Shown one piece after another: positions 40,366 to 48,785 of a stretch of 64,000 nt of DNA. Under the pieces are notes generated by a model. That model was given only the letters and a program-made list of their open reading frames with translations. It had not been told where the DNA came from and did no database searches. The DNA comes from Kitasatospora sp. A2-31. Its GTDB lineage: Bacteria; Actinomycetota; Actinomycetes; Streptomycetales; Streptomycetaceae. Each line of letters opens with the position of its first letter. The stretch's first letter is position 1. The position numbers and the translations under genes were made by a program. The stretch lies in the NCBI RefSeq assembly GCF_022288725.1, contig NZ_JAKNTA010000013.1, forward strand, positions 30,580-94,579. The letters are read 5' to 3'.

Positions 40366-41058
40366 CTACCCGATCGGCCGCATGCCCCTGGCGCGGGCGA
40401 TCCCCGACGCCGTGTCGGAGGCCAGGAGGTCGAGGACCTCGCGGGCCCGGCCCGGTCGGCCGGACGAAGCCAGGACGCCCCCGCTGAAGACCGAGTCGAT
40501 CGCGGTGTCGCCCGGCAGCGGGCCGACGACGACGACGCCTGGCAGGTCCGTCAGCTCGCTGCGCTGCTGGAAGGCCAGGTCGGCCCGGCCGGACGAGAGC
40601 AGGCTGCCGGCGGGCACCCCCGCCGGAGCCTGCACAAGCCGCTCCGAGAGCGCGCCGGTGAGCCCCAACCGGGTGATCAGCCCGATGAGAGCGGTCCCGC
40701 TGGGACCGGTGGAGTACGCGACCGCCGTCGCGGCCAGGAGCGCGGCCCGCAGGTCGGATTCCGAGTCGAGCGCCGGTACCGGCGCCCCGTCCGGTACCGC
40801 GGCGACGACCTGGGAGACCCACAGCGGGCGCACCGTGCCCCTGAGCACGAGTCCTTCCTCCTCCAGTTCGGCCAGTGCTCCTGCGGCGAGGACGAGCAGG
40901 TCGGCCTCGGCGCCCTCGCGCACCCGTCGTGCGACCTCGACGCCGCCTGCCGACTCGAAGCGCACCGGGATGCCGCAGGTGCGCCGGAGGTGTTCGGAGA
41001 GGTCGGCCAGGACCGGCCGCGTCGCCATCGAGGACAGCCCGCAGATCTCTTGTGTCAC
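40366..41058 (-). CDS. Substrate-binding (ModA-like) protein without signal peptide
   Basis: This 230-residue protein has a type 2 periplasmic-binding fold: VRFESAGGVEVARRVREGAEADLLVLAAGALAELEEEG in the first lobe, and AVAYSTGPSGTALIGLITRLGL and VPAGSLLSSGRADLAFQQRSELTDLPGVVVVG in the second. This is as in molybdate-binding ModA. Unlike ModA it starts VTQEICGLSSMATRPV with no signal peptide or lipobox, so it is probably cytoplasmic. GTG 41058 has AAGGAGG upstream. Related proteins occur in protocatechuate 4,5-cleavage clusters with no fixed role. It is divergent from the IclR regulator. Confidence 0.78.
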   Translation of the reverse strand: MTQEICGLSSMATRPVLADLSEHLRRTCGIPVRFESAGGVEVARRVREGAEADLLVLAAGALAELEEEGLVLRGTVRPLWVSQVVAAVPDGAPVPALDSESDLRAALLAATAVAYSTGPSGTALIGLITRLGLTGALSERLVQAPAGVPAGSLLSSGRADLAFQQRSELTDLPGVVVVGPLPGDTAIDSVFSGGVLASSGRPGRAREVLDLLASDTASGIARARGMRPIG

Positions 41059-41132
41059 ATCGCCTCCTTGGGATCCGGCAGCCGGTACGACGCGTGCCAG
41101 GGGGCTCGGCGCCGGTCTGCGAGACTGGCCGG

Positions 41133-41900
41133 ATGATCACACCCCGGAGCACGGCGGCCGGAAAGGTCCTCGAGGTCCTCGCGGCCTTCGACCGTGAGCA
41201 CCCGTCGCAGACACTGTCGGAGATCGCTCAGCGTACGGGCTTGGCCTTGAGCACCACGCACCGCGTGGTCACGGAGCTGGCGGGCTGGGGAGCGCTCGAA
41301 CGCGCGGAGGACGGATCGTGGCACATCGGGCTGCGCCTGTGGGAGATCGCCTCGGGGTGTCCGCGGACCCAGATCCTGCGCGACGCGGCCCTGCCGTTCA
41401 TGCAGGATCTCTACGAGGCGACCCATGAGAACGTCCAGCTCGCGGTGCGCGAGGGCACGGAGCTGGTCTTCGTGGAACGGATCGCGGGGCACGGGTCGGT
41501 CGAGGTGGTCACGATGGTCGGGTCCCGGTTTCCCGTCGGATCCACCGGGATGGGCCGGGTGCTGCTGGCGCACGCGCCCCGGGAGATCCAGGAGGAGGTC
41601 CTTTCGTCGCCGCTCCGGGCCTGGACCCAGCACACCGTCACCGACCCGAAGACGTTGCGGACGCAGCTGGACCGGATCCGCCGAGAGCAGGTCTTCGTCA
41701 GTGACCGGCAGCTCTCGGAACGCTCGGTCGCGGTGGCCGCGCCGGTGCGGATCGGCCGCGCCGGCCCGGTGAGCGCCGCCCTGGGGATCGTCATCGCGGC
41801 GCGGGGCGCGAGCCGTGCGCGCGGGCTGCGCGAGCCGCTGCTGAGGGCCGTGCGGGGGATCTCCGACGAGCTCGGCAGGCGGGCCCGCACGACGGCCTGA
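41133..41900 (+). CDS. IclR-family transcriptional regulator
   Basis: This is a 255-residue regulator. The N-terminal winged helix (KVLEVLAAFDREHPSQTLSEIAQRTGLALSTTHRVVTEL) is followed by an IclR effector domain (HENVQLAVREGTELVFVERI, RFPVGSTGMGRVLLAH, SDRQLSERSVAVAAPVR). It precedes the pobA-lig operon by 140 bp in the same direction. It is therefore the likely pathway regulator, as IclR proteins (PcaR, PobR, PcaU) are for protocatechuate and 4-hydroxybenzoate genes. The ribosome site before ATG 41133 is weak. The end of the gene overlaps a 24-bp tandem duplication. Confidence 0.9.
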   Translation: MITPRSTAAGKVLEVLAAFDREHPSQTLSEIAQRTGLALSTTHRVVTELAGWGALERAEDGSWHIGLRLWEIASGCPRTQILRDAALPFMQDLYEATHENVQLAVREGTELVFVERIAGHGSVEVVTMVGSRFPVGSTGMGRVLLAHAPREIQEEVLSSPLRAWTQHTVTDPKTLRTQLDRIRREQVFVSDRQLSERSVAVAAPVRIGRAGPVSAALGIVIAARGASRARGLREPLLRAVRGISDELGRRARTTA

Positions 41901-41929
41901 CCGGCGGCCCGCACGACGGCCTGACCGGC
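41882..41929. repeat. 24-bp tandem duplication covering the end of the iclR gene
   Basis: A 24-bp unit starting GGCCCGCACGACGG occurs twice in perfect tandem (41882-41905, 41906-41929), with a partial third copy. The first copy contains the gene's TGA; the duplication therefore does not alter the protein. Confidence 0.85.
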
Positions 41930-42000
41930 GGTCTGGCCGGCGGCGGCTTCCGCCTGGCGGAAGGAGCGGCGACGCGGAGGGTGCCCGGATGTCAGCGTTC

Positions 42001-42017
42001 GGGGTGTTCGCAACCCC
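42001..42017. promoter_or_regulatory. Candidate operator upstream of pobA
   Basis: GGGGT-N7-ACCCC (42001-42017) is an inverted repeat 23 bp before the pobA start. It could bind the IclR regulator encoded just upstream. Confidence 0.35.
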
Positions 42018-42039
42018 GCACCACCGCTCAGGAGATGCC

Positions 42040-43251
42040 ATGGCCGACGCCATCGTCGACACCGTCGCCTCGGTCCCCGTCGCCGTCGTCGGCGCCGGTC
42101 CGGCCGGACTGATGCTGGCCCACCTGCTCGGGCGAGCCGGGGTGGAGACGATCGTGCTCGACACCCGCACCCGGCACGAGATCGAGACGACGCACCGGGC
42201 CGGCATCCTCGAAGCCGGCGCTGCCCGGGACCTGGTCGAGACCGGCGTCTCCGAGCGGATCCTGCTCGACGGCCACGAACACGAGGGCGTCGAGCTCCGG
42301 TTCGGCGGCCGGCCGTACCGCGTCGACTTCCGGGAGCTGGTCGGCGCGTCGGTGTGGCTCTACCCGCAGACCGACGTGTTCGTGGACCTGGCCGATGCCA
42401 GGGAACGGGACGGCGGCACGGTCCACTTCGGAGTCGGCGACACCGAGGTCCTCGACATCACGACCGGCACCCCGCGGGTCCGCTGGACCGCGCCGGACGG
42501 GACCCGCCACGAAGTCCGGGCACGGTACGTGGTCGGCGCCGACGGCTCGCGCAGCATGTGCCGCGATCTGGTGCCCGAGGACCGGCGGGCGCGCTACGGC
42601 AAGGAGTACCCGTTCGCGTGGTTCGGCATCATGGCCGAGGCTCCGACGAGCGCGCCCGAGCTGGTCTACGCCCACTCCGAGCACGGGTTCGCGCTGATCA
42701 GCCAGCGCACCGAGACCGTGCAGCGGATGTACTTCCAGTGCGCCCCCGACGAGTCCGTGGACGCCTGGCCGGACGACCGGATCTGGGAGACGCTCCAGGC
42801 CCGGGTGGCCGGTGAGGACGGCTTCCGGCTCAAGGAGGGGCCGGTCGTCGAGAAGACGGTGCTGCGGTTCCGCTCCTTCGTCCAGGAGCCCATGCGCTGG
42901 GGCTCGATGGCGCTGGCGGGCGACGCCGCGCACACCGTACCGCCGACCGGCGCCCGCGGGCTGAACCTGGCGCTGCACGACGTGAAGGTCCTCGCCGGCG
43001 TCCTGCTGCGGGCGCTCGGCGGCGAGGGCGCGGCCGCGCTGGACGACTACCAGCCGCGCGCCCTCCAACGGGTCTGGCGGGCACAGAACTTCTCGTACTG
43101 GATGACCCGGCTGCTGCACACCGCGCCCGGCGCCACGCCGTTCGACCTGCGGCGCCAGCTCGGAGAGCTCGACAACGCGGTGGGCACCCGGGCCGGGCGG
43201 ACCTTCCTCGCCGAGCAGTACACCGGCTGGCCCGCCGCAGCCCAGGACTGA
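42040..43251 (+). CDS. pobA: 4-hydroxybenzoate 3-monooxygenase
   Basis: This 403-residue flavoprotein hydroxylases 4-hydroxybenzoate to protocatechuate with NAD(P)H and O2. The FAD motif VAVVGAGPAGLMLAHLLGRAG is at residues 12-32. The DG motif is YVVGADGSRSMCRDL, and the second FAD motif is MALAGDAAHTVPPTGARGLNLALHDV, diagnostic for PobA. HRAGILEAGAARDL and YPFAWFGIMAEAP are also family-typical. ATG 42040 has AGGAG upstream. It heads the operon that degrades its own product by 4,5-cleavage. Confidence 0.93.
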   Translation: MADAIVDTVASVPVAVVGAGPAGLMLAHLLGRAGVETIVLDTRTRHEIETTHRAGILEAGAARDLVETGVSERILLDGHEHEGVELRFGGRPYRVDFRELVGASVWLYPQTDVFVDLADARERDGGTVHFGVGDTEVLDITTGTPRVRWTAPDGTRHEVRARYVVGADGSRSMCRDLVPEDRRARYGKEYPFAWFGIMAEAPTSAPELVYAHSEHGFALISQRTETVQRMYFQCAPDESVDAWPDDRIWETLQARVAGEDGFRLKEGPVVEKTVLRFRSFVQEPMRWGSMALAGDAAHTVPPTGARGLNLALHDVKVLAGVLLRALGGEGAAALDDYQPRALQRVWRAQNFSYWMTRLLHTAPGATPFDLRRQLGELDNAVGTRAGRTFLAEQYTGWPAAAQD

Positions 43252-43276
43252 GCCGGACCCCCTCAGGAGAGCACGC

Positions 43277-44302
43277 ATGATCATCGACTGTCACGGCCAC
43301 TTCACCACCGCACCACCGCAGTTGGCGCACTGGCGGGACCGGCAGGTGGCCGCGGCCGGCTCCGCCGGCGACGCCCCCGACCCCGCCACCCTCGGCATCA
43401 CCGACGACGACCTGCGCCAGGCCGTCGAGGGCAACCAGCTGCGGCTCATGGACGAGCGCGGCAGCGACCTGACGATCTTCTCCCCGCGGGCCAGCTTCAT
43501 GGCCCACCACATCGGCGACTTCCAGGTCTCCTCGGTGTGGGCGCGGATCTGCAACGACCTGGTCCACCGCGTCAGCGCGCTCTACCCCGACCGGTTCGCG
43601 ATGGGCGCGATGCTCCCGCAGTCGCCCGGCGTCGACCCCGCCACCTGTCTGCCCGAGCTGCGCCGAGCGGTCGAGGAGCTCGGTGCGGTGACGGTCAACC
43701 TCAACCCCGACCCCTCGGGCGGCAGGTGGACCGCTCCGCCGCTGACCGACCGCAGCTGGTACCCGCTCTACGAGGCGATGACCGAGTACGACATCCCGGC
43801 CATGATCCACGTCAGCACCTCGTGCAACCCCGCCTTCCACACCACCGGGGCCCACTACCTCAACGCCGACACCACGGCGTTCATGCAACTGGTCCAAGGC
43901 GATCTGTTCGCCGACTTCCCGACGCTGCGGTTCGTGATCCCGCACGGCGGCGGCGCGGTGCCCTACCACTGGGGGCGGTTCCGCGGCCTGGCGACGGCGC
44001 TCGGCCGGCCGGACCCCGGAACGCTGCTGGACAACGTCTTCTTCGACACCTGCGTCTACCACCAGCCCGGCGTGGACCTGCTGACCCGGGTCATCCCCAG
44101 CCGGTCGGTCCTCTTCGCCAGCGAGATGATCGGCGCGGTCCGTGACGTCGACCCGCGCACCGGTCACCACTTCGACGACACCAAGCGGTACGTCGACGCC
44201 ACGCCGCACCTCTCCGACGAGGAGCGGGCCGCCGTCTACTCGGGCAACGCCCTGCGCGTCTACCCCCGCCTCGCCGCCCGCCTCGCCGCGGCCGGCCGCT
44301 GA
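43277..44302 (+). CDS. ligJ: 4-oxalomesaconate hydratase
   Basis: This 341-residue amidohydrolase-superfamily hydratase converts 4-oxalomesaconate to 4-carboxy-4-hydroxy-2-oxoadipate. The metal motif MIIDCHGHFTTAP opens the protein. YDIPAMIHVSTSCNP, LRFVIPHGGGAVPYHWGRFRG and FASEMIGAVRDVDP match LigJ-type hydratases. ATG 43277 has AGGAGAG upstream and lies 25 bp after pobA. It is placed before ligK, the next step of the route. Confidence 0.92.
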   Translation: MIIDCHGHFTTAPPQLAHWRDRQVAAAGSAGDAPDPATLGITDDDLRQAVEGNQLRLMDERGSDLTIFSPRASFMAHHIGDFQVSSVWARICNDLVHRVSALYPDRFAMGAMLPQSPGVDPATCLPELRRAVEELGAVTVNLNPDPSGGRWTAPPLTDRSWYPLYEAMTEYDIPAMIHVSTSCNPAFHTTGAHYLNADTTAFMQLVQGDLFADFPTLRFVIPHGGGAVPYHWGRFRGLATALGRPDPGTLLDNVFFDTCVYHQPGVDLLTRVIPSRSVLFASEMIGAVRDVDPRTGHHFDDTKRYVDATPHLSDEERAAVYSGNALRVYPRLAARLAAAGR

Positions 44303-44320
44303 ACCCAGGAGAGCGAACGC

Positions 44321-45010
44321 ATGGAGCACACCGAGATCGGCGTCGTCCACACGGCGGTCACCCGCGCCGCCCCCGAGGCGGTCGCCGCCCTGTCAGCCTT
44401 CGGCGTGGCGACGATCCACGAGGCCATGGGCCGGGTCGGACTGATGCGTCCCTACCTGCGCCCGGTCCACCCCAAGGCCCGGTTGTGCGGCACGGCGGTG
44501 ACCGTCCTGCTGCAACCCGGGGACAACTGGATGCTGCACGTCGCCGCGGAGCAGATCCGCGAAGGTGACGTCGTGGTCGCCGCCTGCACGACCGAGAGCG
44601 AGGACGGGTTCTTCGGCGAACTGCTCGCCACGTCCTTCCGCGCACGGGGATGCAGGGGCCTGGTCATCGACGGCGGCGTGCGCGACGTCGCCGACCTGGA
44701 GGCGATGGACTTCCCGGTCTTCGCGCGGGCGGTCAACGCCAAGGGCACGGTGAAGGCCACCCTCGGCTCGGTCAACGTGCCGGTGGTCTGCGCCAACGCA
44801 CTGGTCCGGCCCGGAGACGTCGTCGTGGCGGACGGCGACGGCGTCGTCGTGGTGCCTCGCGAGCGGGCCGCCGACGTCGCCGAGGCCTCGGCCGCGCGCG
44901 AGGCGGGGGAGGCGGGCAAGCGCGCGAGGTTCCGCGCGGGCGAACTCGGCCTGGACCTCTACGACATGCGCGGCCCGCTGGGCGCGCTCGGGCTGCGGTA
45001 CGAGGACTGA
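44321..45010 (+). CDS. ligK: 4-carboxy-4-hydroxy-2-oxoadipate aldolase
   Basis: This 229-residue class II HMG/CHA aldolase (RraA fold) splits 4-carboxy-4-hydroxy-2-oxoadipate into pyruvate and oxaloacetate. The active-site segment GCRGLVIDGGVRDVADLEAMDFPVFARAVNAKG holds the Arg-Asp pair, and VRPGDVVVADGDGVVVVPRE is the second signature. ATG 44321 has AGGAGAG upstream. It is the last enzymatic step, feeding products to central metabolism. Confidence 0.93.
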   Translation: MEHTEIGVVHTAVTRAAPEAVAALSAFGVATIHEAMGRVGLMRPYLRPVHPKARLCGTAVTVLLQPGDNWMLHVAAEQIREGDVVVAACTTESEDGFFGELLATSFRARGCRGLVIDGGVRDVADLEAMDFPVFARAVNAKGTVKATLGSVNVPVVCANALVRPGDVVVADGDGVVVVPRERAADVAEASAAREAGEAGKRARFRAGELGLDLYDMRGPLGALGLRYED

Positions 45011-45012
45011 GG

Positions 45013-45933
45013 ATGACCACGACCTTCGAGAAGACCCCCGGCTGGCTCGACTGGTACACCGGTCCGAGCCGCCCGGCTTACCACCTGCCCCCGGGCGCCG
45101 TCGACGCCCACTGCCACGTCTTCGGGCCGGGCACGGAGTTCCCGTTCGCTCCCGAGCGCAAGTACACGCCGTGCGACGCGTCGAAGGACCAGCTCTTCGC
45201 ACTCCGCGACCACCTGGGCTTCGCCCGCACCGTCGTGGTCCAGGCGACCTGCCACGGCGCCGACAACAGTGCCATGGTCGACGCCCTGCGAGCGGCGGGA
45301 GGCCTGGCCCGCGGGGTCGCGACGGTGCGTCCCGGCATCGCGGACGCGCAGCTGCGGGAGCTGCACGAGGCGGGTGTGCGCGGGGTGCGGTTCAACTTCG
45401 TCAAGCGGCTCGTCGACGCGGCGCCGCAGCAGGACCTCCGGGACGTCGTCGAGCGGATCGTACCGTTCGGCTGGCACGTCGTCGTCTACTTCGAGGCCCC
45501 CGACCTCCCCGACCTGCGTGAGTTCCTCCTCTCGATCCCGGTGCCGCTGGTCGTCGACCACATGGGCCGGCCCGATGTCACCAAGGACCCGTACGGCCCG
45601 GAGTTCGAGGCGTTCCTGGACTTCATGCGGGCCCGGCCCGACATCTGGTGCAAGGTCACCTGTCCGGAGCGGCTATCGGTGAGCGGCCCGCCGGCCCTCG
45701 ACGGGGAGCGGACGGCCTACCGCGACGTCGTCCCGTTCGCCCGGCGCGTGGTCGAGGAGTTTCCCGACCGGGTGCTGTGGGGCACCGACTGGCCGCACCC
45801 CAACCTCACCGACCACATGCCCGACGACGGCCTGCTCGTCGACTTCGTGCCGGCGATCGCGCCGACGCCGCAGCTGCGGCACGGGCTCCTCGTCGACAAC
45901 CCGATGCGCCTGTACTGGCCCGAGAAGGACTGA
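45013..45933 (+). CDS. ligI: 2-pyrone-4,6-dicarboxylate lactonase
   Basis: This 306-residue amidohydrolase-type lactonase opens 2-pyrone-4,6-dicarboxylate to 4-oxalomesaconate. GAVDAHCHVFGPGTEFPF near residue 29 carries the His-x-His pair. RTVVVQATCHGADNSAM, VRGVRFNFVKRLVD, VPLVVDHMGRPDV and VLWGTDWPHPNLTDHMPDDG are all characteristic of LigI. ATG 45013 is 2 bp after the ligK stop, with a GAGGACTGAGG ribosome region inside that gene. Confidence 0.94.
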   Translation: MTTTFEKTPGWLDWYTGPSRPAYHLPPGAVDAHCHVFGPGTEFPFAPERKYTPCDASKDQLFALRDHLGFARTVVVQATCHGADNSAMVDALRAAGGLARGVATVRPGIADAQLRELHEAGVRGVRFNFVKRLVDAAPQQDLRDVVERIVPFGWHVVVYFEAPDLPDLREFLLSIPVPLVVDHMGRPDVTKDPYGPEFEAFLDFMRARPDIWCKVTCPERLSVSGPPALDGERTAYRDVVPFARRVVEEFPDRVLWGTDWPHPNLTDHMPDDGLLVDFVPAIAPTPQLRHGLLVDNPMRLYWPEKD

Positions 45934-45960
45934 ACCGTCCCACGAACGGAGGACCCACCC

Positions 45961-47268
45961 ATGTCGCTGGACAAGAGCTACAAACTGGTCCCGGGGACGA
46001 CCGTCTTCGACGCCGAGCAGTCGGCCAAGGGCTACCACCTCAACCAGTTCTGCATGTCGTTGATGACGGCCGAGAACCGGCACAGCTACCTCGCCGACGA
46101 GCGCGCCTACCTGGACGCGTGGCCACTGCGGGAGGAACAGAGGCGGGCGCTGCTCGACCGCGACCTCAACGCCGCGATACGTGAGGGCGGCAACATCTAC
46201 TTCCTCGCCAAGTGGGGCGCTACGCTGGGACTTTCGTTCCAACAGATGGCCGGCTCGATGACCGGCATGACCGAGCAGGACTACCGCGACATGATGGTCG
46301 CCGGCGGCCGCTCCGTCGCCGGCAACCGGATCGATCACGCCGTCCTCGAAGCGGCTCACGCCGACCGGACGCCGCCGGCCGAGCACGCCGTGATCACCGG
46401 CGCCGTCTTCACCTCCCACGTGCCCGCGATCGGCGCGGCGATGGACCACCACAAGACCGACGAGCCCTACTGGCGGCCCGTCTTCGGCGGCTACGAGTAC
46501 TCCAGGCGGTGGGAGCGGGAGAACCTCCCCGACGTGGTGTTCCTGGTCTACAACGACCACGCCACCGCCTTCGACCAGGCGGTGATCCCGACCTTCGTGC
46601 TCGGCACCGGCCCGGTCTACCCGACCGCCGACGAGGGCTACGGACCCCGGCCCGTCCCGGGCATCGAAGGCCACCCCGACCTCGCCGCGCACATCGCGCA
46701 CTCGCTCATCAGGGACGACTTCGACCTCACACTCGTCAACGAGATGAGCGTCGACCACGGCCTGACCGTCCCGCTGTCGCTGATGTTCGGGGACGTCGAG
46801 GCCTGGCCGTGCAAGGTGATCCCGTTCCACGTCAACGTGGTGCAGTACCCGGTGCCCTCGGGCGCGCGGTGCTTCCGGCTCGGCCAGGCGCTGCGCAGGG
46901 CGATCGAGTCCTACGACCGGCCACTGAACGTCCAGGTGTGGGGAACCGGCGGCATGAGCCACCAGCTCCAGGGCCCCCGGGCCGGCCTCATCAACCGGGC
47001 GTGGGACAACGCCTTCCTGGACCGGCTGGTCGAGGACCCGACCGGCCTGGCGCGGGTGCCGCACCTGGAGTACGTCGAGGAGGCGGGCTCGGAGGGCATC
47101 GAACTGGTCATGTGGCTGATCGCCCGCGGTGCGATGAGCGACATCGACGGAAGCGGCGAGATCGAGGTCAAGCACCGCTTCTACCACGTCCCGGCGTCCA
47201 ACACCGCCGTGGGACACCTGATCCTGGAGAACCACCCGCGGGCCGCGGTGCCCGCCGTGAAGGAGTGA
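45961..47268 (+). CDS. ligAB: Protocatechuate 4,5-dioxygenase, LigA-LigB fusion
   Basis: This 435-residue type II extradiol dioxygenase has residues 1-125 matching the small alpha subunit LigA (PGTTVFDAEQSAKGYHLNQF, GGNIYFLAKWGATLGLSFQQ, AGSMTGMTEQDY). Residues 143-425 match the catalytic beta subunit LigB. Fe(II) ligands align as His153 (TSHVPAIG), His200 (VYNDHATAF) and Glu381 (EGIELVMW). The catalytic base is His334 (GMSHQLQG). The order is alpha then beta, the reverse of the gallate dioxygenases GalA and DesB as I know them. A linker of about 20 residues (LEAAHADRTPPAEHAV) joins them. ATG 45961 has GGAGG upstream. Confidence 0.93.
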   Translation: MSLDKSYKLVPGTTVFDAEQSAKGYHLNQFCMSLMTAENRHSYLADERAYLDAWPLREEQRRALLDRDLNAAIREGGNIYFLAKWGATLGLSFQQMAGSMTGMTEQDYRDMMVAGGRSVAGNRIDHAVLEAAHADRTPPAEHAVITGAVFTSHVPAIGAAMDHHKTDEPYWRPVFGGYEYSRRWERENLPDVVFLVYNDHATAFDQAVIPTFVLGTGPVYPTADEGYGPRPVPGIEGHPDLAAHIAHSLIRDDFDLTLVNEMSVDHGLTVPLSLMFGDVEAWPCKVIPFHVNVVQYPVPSGARCFRLGQALRRAIESYDRPLNVQVWGTGGMSHQLQGPRAGLINRAWDNAFLDRLVEDPTGLARVPHLEYVEEAGSEGIELVMWLIARGAMSDIDGSGEIEVKHRFYHVPASNTAVGHLILENHPRAAVPAVKE

Positions 47269-47269
47269 C

Positions 47270-48244
47270 ATGACTGACGACCGGACCGTCCGGATCGCCC
47301 TCGCGGGAGGCGGCGCCTTCGGTGCCAAGCACGCGGCCGCGCTCAGGCGGATCGAGGGCGTCGAGGTGACCGCTGTCGTGAGCAGCTCCCTCGACAGCGC
47401 CCGGAAGTTCGCCGAGGAGCAGGGCGTGGGGCGAGGCGTCGCGACGCTGGAGGAGGCGCTGGCGATGGACGACGTCGACGCCGTCATCCTCGCCACGCCC
47501 ACGCCGATGCACGCCGCGCAGACGCTGGCCTGCCTGGAGGCGGGCAAGCACGTCCAGGTGGAGATCCCGCTGGCCGCCTCGCTCGCCGACGCCGAGGCGT
47601 GCCTGGCCGCGCAGCAGCGCACCGGGCTCGTCGCGATGGTCGGGCACACCCGCCGCTTCAACCCCAGTCACCAGTGGGTGCGCCGGCGGATCGAGGCCGG
47701 GGGGTTCCGGATCCAGCAGATGGACGTGCAGACGTTCTTCTTCCGCCGCACGAACCTCAACGCGCTCGGGCGGCAGCGCTCCTGGACCGACCACCTGCTG
47801 TGGCACCACGCCGCGCACACCGTCGACCTGTTCGCCTACCAGACCGGCTCGCCGATCGTGCAGGCCAACGCGATCCAGGGGCCGATCCACCCCGAACTCG
47901 GCATCGCGATGGACATGTCGATCCAGCTGCGCGCGGCGAACGGAGCCATCTGCACCCTGTCGCTCTCGTTCAACAACGACGGGCCGCTCGGCACCTTCTT
48001 CCGCTACATCGGCGACACCGGCACCTACCTCGCGCGCTACGACGACCTGGTCACGGGCAAGGACGAGCCGATCGACGTGAGCGGCGTCGACGTCTCGATG
48101 GACGGCATCGAACTGCAGGACCGCGAGTTCGTCGCCGCCATCCGCGAGGGCCGGGAGCCGAACTCCTCCATCGCCCAGGTGATGTCCTGCTACCGCACGC
48201 TGGCCCGCCTGGAGACGCAGCTCGCCGCCGCCCCGGGCGCGTGA
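47270..48244 (+). CDS. ligC: 4-carboxy-2-hydroxymuconate-6-semialdehyde dehydrogenase
   Basis: This 324-residue Gfo/Idh/MocA-family NAD(P) dehydrogenase oxidises the hemiacetal form of the ring-cleavage product to 2-pyrone-4,6-dicarboxylate. The Rossmann start is IALAGGGAFGAKHAAALRR. The usual EKP motif reads VQVEIPLAAS, as in LigC. MVGHTRRFNPSHQWVRRRI and RQRSWTDHLLWHHAAHTVDLF are also LigC-like. The start lies one base after the dioxygenase stop (TGACATG). It completes the set of enzymes from protocatechuate to pyruvate. Confidence 0.92.
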   Translation: MTDDRTVRIALAGGGAFGAKHAAALRRIEGVEVTAVVSSSLDSARKFAEEQGVGRGVATLEEALAMDDVDAVILATPTPMHAAQTLACLEAGKHVQVEIPLAASLADAEACLAAQQRTGLVAMVGHTRRFNPSHQWVRRRIEAGGFRIQQMDVQTFFFRRTNLNALGRQRSWTDHLLWHHAAHTVDLFAYQTGSPIVQANAIQGPIHPELGIAMDMSIQLRAANGAICTLSLSFNNDGPLGTFFRYIGDTGTYLARYDDLVTGKDEPIDVSGVDVSMDGIELQDREFVAAIREGREPNSSIAQVMSCYRTLARLETQLAAAPGA

Positions 48245-48284
48245 GCGCGGCGCCGTGGGCGGCGCCCGGCGCCGCACCGCTCGG

Positions 48285-48315
48285 GGCGCGGTACCGACGA
48301 CGCCGGTACCGCGCC
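48285..48315. terminator. Terminator after the lig operon
   Basis: GGCGCGGTACCG / CGGTACCGCGCC, a perfect 12-bp stem with a 7-base loop, lies between the convergent ends of ligC (48244) and the STAS gene (48387). Confidence 0.7.
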
Positions 48316-48386
48316 GCGAGCCCACCGGCGATCCTCTTCGAGGAGCGGCCGCCGTGCCGGTGCCCGGGCGTCCGCCGGTCGGCGGG

Positions 48387-48728
48387 TCAGGGCCGGGCCG
48401 GCGGCGCGAAATCGCACGGCACGGTCCGGTGCAGGCCCAGCAGCCGAAGCACCTTCGCGGGCTGTCGGGAGACGCCGCGCAGGAGCAGCCGGGTGCCCGC
48501 TGCCAGGCGCCGGTTCACCTGCAGGAAGGCGTTCGCCCCCGAGCTGTCGCAGAAGCCGACCGCGGAGAGGTCGAGCACGAGCTCGTGATCGCCTTCGCCT
48601 GCCAGGCCCAGCAGCGACGGGATCAGCTCGGATGCGGTGAGCACGTCCAGTTCGCCGGACAGCCGTAGGATCAAGCCGCCCGTCACCGGGGCGGGTGCGG
48701 TCCTGACCGCCTCTGCCGTTGTGCTCAC
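48387..48728 (-). CDS. STAS-domain anti-sigma factor antagonist
   Basis: This is a 113-residue STAS protein: GLILRLSGELDVLTASELIPSL, then HELVLDLSAVGFCDSSGANAFLQVNRRL with the DSSG phosphorylation context, and a C-terminal helix ending in LLGLHRTVP. GTG 48728 is chosen over the GTG at 48731 because AGGAGG then has proper 5-base spacing. It lies about 140 bp downstream of a DosR-like box at 48868-48881. It probably belongs to the stress cluster that follows. Confidence 0.87.
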   Translation of the reverse strand: MSTTAEAVRTAPAPVTGGLILRLSGELDVLTASELIPSLLGLAGEGDHELVLDLSAVGFCDSSGANAFLQVNRRLAAGTRLLLRGVSRQPAKVLRLLGLHRTVPCDFAPPARP

Positions 48729-48785
48729 CACAACCTCCTGGAAGTCTCGTCGTCCATGGCGGCCTGTCCGGCCGTGCGGTCGCCC

